Below are positions 55,769-64,000 of a DNA stretch of 64,000 nucleotides, piece by piece; position 1 is the first letter of the stretch; every line of letters starts with the position of its first letter. The position numbers were made by a program, and so were the translations under genes. Below the pieces are notes generated by a model. The model saw only the letters and a program-made list of their open reading frames with translations, had not been told where the DNA came from and searched no databases. This stretch comes from Symbiodinium natans. Lineage: Eukaryota; Sar; Dinophyceae; Suessiales; Symbiodiniaceae. Location of the stretch: positions 62,001-126,000 of the forward strand of contig CAJNDS010002365.1 of the NCBI GenBank assembly GCA_905221605.1, in the 5' to 3' direction.

Positions 55769-58180
55769 CTGCCAAACATGCGGGCCACGGGCCGACGGCT
55801 TCAGAAACACGACGCACCCTCAATTTCTGCCTTTTTCCACGTGAGTTAAGAACACGCACTGCATTTGGGCATTTGTCTATACATATATATATACATATCT
55901 ATCTATATATACATTGATACATACATGTCTTCCGCTGGGGCCTGTGATGGGATCGCTGTCCACCTCGGTGAGGAGCTCGCTTCGGAACCGCGGGGCGCAG
56001 TCCAACTGCCAGGAGGTCCTCGGAGGCCGAAAAACAGGACATGGCGAGACCCCAAAACAAAACACAAACTTTAGTCAACCGCAAGGAAATGATTCTACAA
56101 CAATATGACCATACAACAGTGAAAAAAACTAACTTTTTACAATATGACAAGATCAGAATACATCTGTATCAATATAGTAGTGTATTTGTGTCTTCCTTTG
56201 GTGCGCCTCAGGGCTCCCCCTGTGCAGGCAAGCAGCAGGTAGATGCTTCCCTGCGTGGCATTTTCGATTGAGCCTCAGTTGGGGGGGTAGAAGGGGGGGG
56301 GGCACAAGGGGGAAATCAGGGGGTATAAAGGTGAAATAAGGGGGGTATAAGGGGGGATATAAGTGGGGCAGATCGAGGCGGATGAAATGACAGGTGTGAA
56401 ACTTGTGCTTGAGCGCACACGCAGCGGCATGCAATGCAAGCAGCACTCCACGAGAAGTTGTCGATCCTGAGCTCACGCATGATATGCATCTCCTCATCCA
56501 TCCTAGTCCGACAACTTCATGAAGCAGAGACAGAACACAGAAATGATGCTAGACACATGATTGCCAGGTTTCCATCTGAACGACGCGATGCGAAACCGCA
56601 AATGGCTGCAGCGCTGGAAATCGATAAGCTCGCCTGAACTGTCCCTGGCCAGGGATCCGAACAAGGTGTTTGTCGGAGTCGCAACAGAAGTAACCCCGAT
56701 GACCCTGTGAAATACATCGTAGCATTTCGGGGAAAATTATGCCATACGGATGCTCACGGCTTCGAGTTTCCAGTTCTATCAACAGGTCATGGATCACTGG
56801 CCTGCTCGCCGGCGCTGTTGTATGTAACTAGGCACGTCAAAGCCTGAGTGCGCAAGGGCATGGGAGCACACGCATCGCGCCCGTCAACGCTCATAACTGG
56901 GCGGGGCCCAAGATAGAAAAAAAAAACTGCAAAACTTGCACCCAAGCCCGAACCTAATCTAACTAACGCCCGGGGAAGCGGTGGGTGGCAGGGGTGGCAG
57001 GACTGTCAAAAGTTCAAGGTTGATTTTTGCAGCGGTGGTGGGGTTGGGGGGGAAGGAAAGTTCGACCGCGGGGTTTTGGAGTTTTGCCGGCTTGGGCCCG
57101 CCCTCCACATGTTTAAAAGTAGCCACCGTAGATCACCGTAGTATTTCTATCTTCGGCAGACCTTGTAGCCACGAGAGGAGGATGCGGACGACACTTTGCC
57201 TTTTGAGTCTCCACAGACACATGCCCATGACTGAAGGGCGTGCTGCAGCACCAAATCAAAATGTGGCAGGCTGCACCTGGCAACCTCGTTGTGGAACCAT
57301 CCAAGATCACAGAGAAATGTGCTTCCTACTCTCCCCCCTTGTGAAGCTCGGCAGCATATGTGCCAGCGTCACGCAGCTCGTGGTGCACGAGGGCATCGAC
57401 GAACTCGCCTGCTCTGCAGCAAGACTGGAGCTTGGAGCTTCTCTGCACCCTGCAGTACTACTCTACTGCGAGCTGACATCTACGCAATTGAACCTTCCTC
57501 TAACTTCCGGAAGAAGCTACACTCATTGAGTCTACCCCGAGTAACCGCTATACGCTCAAAGCGAAACAGACCAATGATGAAGGCACGCGGTCCTTCGGAG
57601 AAGTTCGCTACTCTAAGGGCAAATGATGACGCGCATGGGTCGAGTATACCCCAACCTAAAGCCTCAACATTTGAATAGACACAGGCTGAGGATTTAGTTA
57701 ATTAGGGTTTAGGATTATATTATAGCCCAGTCTCGGCCTCCATGGATATTGTGTCTGCAGGATCCTTGTAGTTCATCTATGGTGCCAGAAGGAACCATAC
57801 TTTGGATCACCCCCCCGGTGCCATTCACGATTCACGATTCACAGGGGCTCCAAGACCTCTAGATAAAACACAACAGGAGGATCCTGCGTAAGAGTTTTGG
57901 GTGGGTAGGAGAGTGTCTGGACCGAAGGCTTCAGATCCGGGATTTGCCTGCTAGACCATGGTAGTCTGTTGCAAATGGTTTAGATTTAAAGCCCCCCAAA
58001 ACCTAACAAGCTCAAACACCATATGGCCTGGCGGCAGAGTCTTGGTTGGAGTAGCCTGGGGAATCCGCAAACGGACGTCGGGTGCATGGATGTAGGGCTA
58101 TTTGGGGTTTAGACCTCATATTTGGCTTTAGTGTATTTTCTGTGGCGCACTCTGCTCTCCAAGCCAAAGGACAGCCGTGT
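55769..58180. other. No firm gene
   Basis: TA-rich microsatellites lie at 55231-55310 and 55882-55922 and G-rich tracts at 56280-56365. Frames at 56549-56797 (minus) and 56981-57529 (plus) are open but unrecognised. A TTAGGGTTTAGG word lies near 57701. Confidence 0.3.
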
Positions 58181-58483
58181 TCAGCAAAGTGAACTTCGAG
58201 GCACCTCAAGCAGAGGTAGGCCAAACTTGACTCGCGGGTTGGGCAGGCACTCTAGCTCGCCTGTAAGAAGCACGAGCAGGCCAAACTTTCCGGAATTGAA
58301 AAGTGTGACTCCCATGCACCTATATCGATATCGACCCTCAGGGCCACGTTCTCCACCATCTGCTGGCTCATGTTCAAGACGTGCAGGTAGCCTGTTTTGC
58401 TTAGGCTCGCAGGCAAGATTCTCTATGACCCGGACTCCTCTCCAGCTGAGGGTGGTGCGACATCCTGCTCCTCGAATAGACAA
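58181..58483 (-). CDS. Hypothetical ORF (100 codons)
   Basis: A minus-strand frame ending ...VPRSSLC at 58181. It contains FGLLVLLTGELECLPNP and a charged stretch (EHEPADGGERGPEGRYRYR). Composition is protein-like, but no domain, start signal or paralogue is visible. Confidence 0.25.
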   Translation of the reverse strand: MSIRGAGCRTTLSWRGVRVIENLACEPKQNRLPARLEHEPADGGERGPEGRYRYRCMGVTLFNSGKFGLLVLLTGELECLPNPRVKFGLPLLEVPRSSLC

Positions 58484-59548
58484 CGTTTATCATCGAGTCC
58501 ATTACCAAGCAGGACCCCCCTGAATTCATCAAACCCTCAACCCCAGGCCCCCAAAAGAGATGAAGACTCGAATTCTGCGAGTTCACTGTGTGCCTGTGAA
58601 GGGCTCGCCGACCAAGGACTGCTGCAAAGCCTTGGACTAGAGGCTTCAGTGTCGAGGGTGGAACGAGCTTGGGGCAGGGTTCAGGAATGCATTACGGTGG
58701 TAGGGGGGGGGTTTGCTTTGAGTCACGCAGGGTCCCTTAGCACTACACCCCCCTTCCGTTTCAAAGGCAACCAGCTTCCAGTCTCCGCTGTCTTCACTTG
58801 AGGGAGGTTTGGCCCAGCATCCGAACATCCTCAACATCCCTGGAAAATCCGATATAAGTGATTTTTAACTAACTTGAAGCCCACAGAAGAATCCTGAACT
58901 CATTCCACCCCTGGTACACCTTGAGCTAGTGCATCCCTGTCACCATCGGCACCAGCGCTTTGGGCACGTCGAGACCTGGTGTGCGCAGGTGAAAGTCGCT
59001 GGTGCCATATAGGGTGCCATTTTCTGCTGTGGCAGGGAGACATATCGATGAACGAACATTTGGAAACTAGTACACAGAAACACACACATAGACATACATT
59101 TGCGTATACATGTGTAAATGCTTGCATACATATATGCACATATGTATATATGTATATATGTATATATATATATTTATATTTATAGACAACCACAATCAGC
59201 CGCTGCAGTGGCTCTTCCTAATCATCCTTCATATGCATTAGACAAAACACACGGCCCTGCAGGAGCATGTGCTTGCCCAGTCCGTAAGGGTCCATGTACC
59301 AAAACAGGGAAGAAAGTACCTCCTATGTAGGGACTTTGGGGTCCAAGTATATAATCATAAGGTACATGAACCCTTAGGGAGTTGTCGGTGGTTTCTATCT
59401 GCCTCAGGCGCCCTGCACCGCACCTTGAAACGGCAGCGGTGGGGCCGTCCCTGGCTGGCGCAGGCGCATGACCTTGAGTGATGTTCGTAGGCATATATAC
59501 TCTTTTATACGTATTCCTAGCTCTCTCTCTATACATATACATATAGAT
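58484..59548. other. No gene recognised; TA microsatellite
   Basis: A (TA)/(GTATA) tract lies at 59130-59185. The open frames nearby are products of the repeat or unrecognised. Confidence 0.35.
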
Positions 59549-59600
59549 TATATAATATAATATAATATAATATAATATAGTATAATATAATATAATATAT
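59549..59600. repeat. (TATAA)n microsatellite
   Basis: About ten TATAA pentamers with one TATAG variant. Confidence 0.9.
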
Positions 59601-59859
59601 AACAGATATACATTGTAATTGATACGCTTCTTAAACTTAGTCCCCTCCTGATTTTCAGAAATTAATTGCCGGACTCCCACCTCGGGACCGGGCCCAATTA
59701 ACGAATAACTAAGATATGAGAGGGTGGATTTGAGCGGTTGCCAAGATCTAATTATCAACAAAAACTCATCCAATAACAAAACAGGCTACAATCTCGCACT
59801 CAGTCTTTGGGGCTGCATTTCCCTAAGCAGAACCTTCCTAATTCAGGAAATCCTGGCCC

Positions 59860-60050
59860 GGATCCGGATCGAATTTGTTAAATGTATTAAACTGTTAATT
59901 AAAATGACAAAAGACATGATGTTTTTCATTACTTCGTTTAACTATCACTTGATTGAATTCGAATATTTTCTATTTGTTAGATTACTTAATTTTTCAATTA
60001 TGTCAATTAAATTCATTTACTTAATTGAAACCAAATTCATTAAATCCAGA
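59860..60050. other. AT-rich island
   Basis: About 190 bp of strongly AT-rich sequence with TTAATTAAA words and sharp borders to GC-richer DNA. The plus strand is open across it (part of a 150-codon frame), but I recognise no mitochondrial or plastid protein. Confidence 0.5.
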
Positions 60051-60164
60051 GTCGGAGGGGCTAGGTCGATGTGGCCGCGCACACGCATGGCTTGTTTCGA
60101 GGCTTGCTCGCATGTCGGAGGAAAACCGCGCTCTCGCCTAGGCGCGAGCGTGGCCGCTCTCGCC

Positions 60165-60213
60165 CCTAAACCCTAAACCCTAAACCCCGAACCCCAAACC
60201 CTAAACCCTAAAC
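60165..60213. repeat. CCCTAAA block
   Basis: About seven units including CCCCGAA and CCCCAAA variants. Confidence 0.9.
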
Positions 60214-60681
60214 CTTGTCCTTTCCTGTTGGAAATCGGAGATCACGAAATGCGAAACTGCTGTCGCTTTGGACTTCTGGGCTCCCATGGTCTCTCACTGT
60301 CTCACTGTTTGGGGTCTACGCTGCCATAGCACAATACATATAGAAATGAAATGTTCGACATTGTAGATTTCTAACATTCGATATACTGAATTTTGATATT
60401 GTATTCTATGGTTTTTGTACTGTTGTAGATGTATACGTTATATCACGTCACATTACATTAATTCGATGCTTGATTCAATTTGGTTTTGAATATGGTGCAA
60501 AAAATCAAATATTGTAGTACATGATACTATATTTTTGCATCAAAACTAGGTATTGTGTTCTATACCTACTAAAGTATTCCCCATAGCCCAAAACCGATGA
60601 GATGATAAGTCGGGGTCAATCCTAAGCTGCCAAGCTATCAAGCCACGCATGCACATTTCCTTGGCCAGGGGGCTTTCAGGA

Positions 60682-61002
60682 TCAACGGCTCGGGCTGCTG
60701 CATGGCTGCAAAGTCACCAGGCCGTTGATGCTTGTCTTGCTGTCACTTGCCGGTCTCACAACGCGACTCACACGGGGCCTCCTTTGGCATGGGGCAACAT
60801 GCAACGGTGTCTTTGTCAGGGCGTTTACGACATCCTCCACTTCTGGTTTGAGCTTCACGAATGTCCATGGGCTATCGACTGTGGACCGCGGGCGGAACTA
60901 CCTTGGGCTGGCTGGGAGGCTGCGCAAGCCTCCAACTTTGAGCCAAGGGTACTTCAGGCACACGATCGCACCTCTCTCCTCGAGCACGTATACAAACTCC
61001 AT
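60682..61002 (-). pseudogene. 107-codon frame with one in-frame TAG
   Basis: From ATG 61002 the minus strand reads MEFVYVLEERGAIVCLKYPW... for 34 codons to TAG (60898-60900). It then continues in the same frame with protein-like text (TFVKLKPEVEDVVNALTKTP, ASDSKTSINGLV) to TGA at 60682-60684. The evenness of composition on both sides of the stop suggests one broken exon. No family was recognised. Other frames over this DNA are also open. Confidence 0.3.
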
Positions 61003-61034
61003 CTTCCGTCAGTTTTCGCCCCCTCAAACACTAC

Positions 61035-61481
61035 TTAGCATTGACATTTGCATCGACATTCCACACCCAATCTCGCCCCCAGCCTTATGGGTGTAGTGCC
61101 GGGCAGCCAGCAGGGCAGCGAAGGAGCAGATGCTAACGCCGAGCCAGGCGCTGTGGAGGAACAGCCACTGGCAAAAAGGTAGGGCCAACAAGACGGTCTT
61201 CTTATGGTGACTCGCGCTTGCACTACCAAACCATCACTGGCAACACATGCCCATGAAGCTTCAGCGGAAGTGAAAAAAATATTTTGGGCTAGAGTAGCGG
61301 ATTTCATGCCCTGGAATACATTTGGACTAGGAACCGATTGAAACTGGCGCGCGCGAATGGTGAAATCGCCTTGCACAATAGCTGGCAGAAGACCGAGAAA
61401 CTCGGATTCATCTCGAAGAAGACCAAGGGCTCCTCCCGATCCCAGCGGCCTCTCCCAGTTGTGATCCCAGAAACTGGGCAA
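61035..61481 (-). CDS. Hypothetical ORF (148 codons)
   Basis: A minus-strand frame from a TTG at 61481, open further upstream, to TAA at 61035-61037. It has protein-like segments such as LPAIVQGDFTIRARQFQSVP and AEASWACVASDGLVVQARVT and a Cys-rich end. It lies just upstream of the broken frame at 60682-61002 on the same strand but in another phase. They could be parts of one gene. No domain was recognised. Confidence 0.3.
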   Translation of the reverse strand: MPSFWDHNWERPLGSGGALGLLRDESEFLGLLPAIVQGDFTIRARQFQSVPSPNVFQGMKSATLAQNIFFTSAEASWACVASDGLVVQARVTIRRPSCWPYLFASGCSSTAPGSALASAPSLPCWLPGTTPIRLGARLGVECRCKCQC

Positions 61482-61714
61482 TGCCTCCGAAGAGAAGGCC
61501 CCAGGCCTCTCACAGCCACAACTTGAGAGTCACATCAAGTGAGTGGGTTAGGGGAAGAATAAGACAAAACCTTGCAGCATGACACTTGGGATACTCGACA
61601 TCCTACCATGCAAAAATGTGTCCGAGGGGCCAAGCGCATGCCAACATCTGCCAGATGGGGGGCCTGCCATTTACAATTTGAATGTGCTTCACAATATGAC
61701 AATATGTAGGTGTA

Positions 61715-61752
61715 TATCTATGCCTATATATATATATATATATATATATATA
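61715..61752. repeat. (TA)n microsatellite
   Basis: A short TA run beside the foldback element. Confidence 0.85.
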
Positions 61753-61825
61753 CGGTCCCTTTCGGCGAATATTGCCGGGTATGTTCTACGAGACTCCCAA
61801 GGTGCTTCAAATACGTGCAAAATAG

Positions 61826-62059
61826 CAGTCAACACTCAGTCAACACTCAGTCAACACTACAGTCAACACTACAGTCAACACTACGAAAACCCTGGGAAAA
61901 CCAGCAGATTCCACAATTCACTCGTTTTAAAGGAAAATACAAGTTTTTTTAGCTTCTTAATGTCCAGAACAGCAAAATGCTGGTTTTTCCAGCATTTTCG
62001 CAGTGTTGACTGTAGTGTTGACTGTAGTGTTGACTGAGTGTTGACTGAGTGTTGACTGT
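61826..62059. repeat. Foldback element with minisatellite arms
   Basis: The left arm (61826-61884) is five tandem copies of CAGTCAACACT(A/-). The right arm (62003-62059) is its exact reverse complement over about 56 bp, in the same order of 11 and 12 bp units. Inside, GAAAACCCTGGGAAAACCAGCA pairs imperfectly with GCTGGTTTTTCCAGCATTTTC, extending the stem. The loop is about 60-115 bases. Confidence 0.88.
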
Positions 62060-62165
62060 CATTTTGCATGCATTTGTTGCTTATTTCCTATAAAATACAG
62101 TTTTTTTCTAGCTTCTTAATGTCCAGAGCAGCAAATGCTAGATTTTCCAGCATTTTGGCAGCATT
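61935..62165. repeat. Tandem duplication overlapping the foldback
   Basis: The segment TAGCTTCTTAATGTCCAGA...GCATTTT...CAG at about 61949-62003 recurs at about 62109-62162 with a few changes. Confidence 0.7.
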
Positions 62166-62249
62166 GACTTGTTGGGCGTAGAAGGAATGCTGCGTCATGC
62201 AGAAAAGAATGGGTACGCACTATCAGCATATGCAAAAACACTTCTGCCC

Positions 62250-62486
62250 TTCGGTGGATGGACGAAATCTTGCACCACCTGTTCATGCGTACTTCAAACG
62301 ATTGAGGCATCCAGCCCCGCACCCCCTGCTTAACATTGGTGGCTGGGACTACTTGAGCGGTGCAAGATTTCGACCATTGGAGCAAGTCCGGCCGCTAGCT
62401 TTTCACTGCCAATGTTAAAAAGGGGGCACGGGGAACACAAAAAGACGTGTCTGAAAAGCGGTGCAAGATTTTGTCCATCCACAGTA
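62250..62486. repeat. MITE-like imperfect foldback
   Basis: GTGGATGGACGAAATCTTGCACC at the left end pairs with GGTGCAAGATTTTGTCCATCCAC at the right end. Inner arms CCCCGCACCCCCTGCTTAACATTGG and CCAATGTTAAAAAGGGGGCACGGGG also pair. A third copy of GGTGCAAGATTTCG lies in the centre. There is no coding sequence, so a non-autonomous terminal-inverted-repeat element is likely. Confidence 0.65.
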
Positions 62487-62627
62487 TGTGTACAGGAAAA
62501 TATATACACATACATACATAAACATGCACTATCTGTCTCTCACACACACACACACGTCCCCATCCACATCCACATGCACATCTATTCCCTAAATCTCATC
62601 GCGAAGCGCGGGATCCCCAATCGTTTG

Positions 62628-62690
62628 CTCCCTAAACCCTAAAGAGGGGGGTCCTAAACCCTAAAGAGGGGGATCCTTAAGTCCTAAACA
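62628..62690. repeat. Decayed CCCTAAA block with a 22 bp duplication
   Basis: CCTAAACCCTAAAGAGGGGG(G)TCC occurs twice in tandem. Confidence 0.8.
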
Positions 62691-64000
62691 AGAGAACCCC
62701 CCCCCCCCCCGCCCCAAGACATAAACACGAACCTTACACAGCACATCTTATCGCTGCATCCTAAAGAGCGGCGTCCATAAATCTTGTTCCTTTTTATTTT
62801 TACTCCCAGAATCATGTTCCCTAAGACCTAACACACGCAGAGGTTATTGTTAAAACCCACGCCCCGAAAATTGAAGATAGAAGATTTCCCGGGACTGTTT
62901 CAGTGAATTTTCAATCGGCATTTTTTTGTTTGGGGGGGGGGGGGTTTAACCCAGTGTTCAATGTTCGGGGAGGGGGTTTAACACTCGCTTTTGAACCACG
63001 AGCCGAGTTTCAGAACTCTCGGCCCCGAAGATTGAAGATTGAGGATTCCCAGAAAGAGTTGTAGGGAATCATCCATCTTCAATCTTCGGGGCCGGCGGGA
63101 TGTTTAAAACCACCAGCCGAGTCTGAAAATTCACCCCCGCACACATGACATGATGAGGTAAAGATTATGTTAATAAATAAAGAAATTGTAGATTTGTGGG
63201 GTTATATATATATATATACACATATGTGTTGGTTTATTTGGCTTCATCTATTGCGCATGCTTCTCTATCGCCCTGCGCACCGAACTATGAACTATGCGGA
63301 CCTGCTCTTTGCTGTCGACTTCCTTCTACTTGTAGGACAAAAAGTAATGGCAAGCAGCTCTTTCATTTAGGGAACCCACCCCCCCCCTCTTTAGGGCATG
63401 AGGATTTACGGGGTTTAGGGAATAGGGTTCGTTTGCAGGATTTATGGGCTGGTTCTCAAGGCAATGTGCCTGTTCTGACATGTCTGCAGAGACCAGCGCT
63501 CCCACCACCGCGCTGCAGCACCCAGCAGCCAAGCCCGCAGTCAAGGCAACCTTCAAGGGACTAAAGGAGGGACCCTTATAAGGGACCTTAGGGTTATTAA
63601 GGGGCGATTTGGGGGGGCCACTTACTATATAAGGTACATATAGGGGGGGTATTACATAGGGGAACCTGTCTCAGGCACGAGTAGAATTATGTACTAACTT
63701 GCCCCTTGCAACCTTGCAATCATTGGCCCTCGTTGGGCGTTTCCCTGAGGCGCGTGCATTGAGGGTGGACGTCAGCTCCAACAAGGCCTGATGGAAACGC
63801 ATGTCGCGAGCGTACATTTACCATCCGGAACACCTCAGCTGCCTCAGCTTTGGACCGATGCAGCAGCTGTGGCGCTCAGCGCAAGGGAAGGCAAGAAGAA
63901 CCAGTCCAAACCTGTTAGCCGCTTGCCACTGCAATATGCGAAGCTGACTGAAGAACCAGCCTGCCACGGCACGGCCACAGCGCCCTTTTTTGATCCCTGG
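62691..64000. other. No gene recognised; small hairpin
   Basis: GGCCCCGAAGATTGAAGAT (63021-63039) is followed by its perfect reverse complement (63075-63093). A related copy lies near 62864-62882. G-rich runs lie at 62930-62945 and 63610-63650. No coding sequence was recognised up to the window end. Confidence 0.4.

Noticed and set aside
56981-57529. 182-codon plus-strand frame
   Set aside because: No recognisable domain; the opposite strand has an equally protein-like segment near 57360-57440.
59860-60050. AT-rich island as organelle DNA
   Set aside because: No recognisable organelle protein or rRNA fragment.

Overview
The window looks like nuclear DNA of a dinoflagellate, probably a symbiodiniacean-type genome. 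The evidence is many interstitial TTTAGGG/CCCTAAA blocks, short exons bounded by AG|G acceptors and mostly GC (also GT and GA) donors, every better-supported gene lying on the minus strand, and long gene-poor stretches full of microsatellites. Genus or species cannot be decided from the sequence alone. No rRNA, tRNA, CRISPR array, bacterial operon or virus gene was recognised.

Layout: 1-2159 holds an ankyrin-repeat gene with two in-frame stops and a homopolymer frameshift. 2918-4276 is an intact, intronless M20D amidohydrolase with a signal peptide, a C-terminal EQEL, and a spliced-leader-like decamer just upstream of the start. 4730-7088 carries scattered in-frame Ala/Glu/Lys-rich micro-exons of a second gene type. 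50550-51593 is an intact, intronless secreted SAM methyltransferase-like gene. Smaller exon sets are a PDZ-domain C-terminus (38586-39030), an Ala/Glu/Lys-rich micro-exon gene (42667-43480), a beta-sandwich fragment (53853-54092) and a methyltransferase-like last exon (55629-55768).

The main result is at about 10.27-31.35 kb on the minus strand. It appears to be one very large gene made of roughly 100 phase-0 micro-exons of about 9-25 codons. Five exon types (here called S, Q, P, D, K) recur. Nearly all start after AG|G and end in AAG, GAG or CAG followed by GC, GT or GA. The 3' part is a 12-copy array of ~766 bp units (exons S-P-D-K). The middle has two ~870 bp units and four ~1325 bp units (seven exons each). 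The 5' part has single, strongly diverged copies that keep length, phase and key residues. The predicted product is a highly repetitive Ala/Glu/Lys/Ser/Thr-rich protein of about 1,700 residues or more, with no family I can name.

From 32 to 64 kb the DNA is mostly non-coding: telomere-like blocks in both orientations, a ~63 bp telomere-derived minisatellite, long (TA)n tracts, a 29-base G run and several foldback elements near 61.8-63.1 kb. All exon models were made by eye and need transcript evidence.
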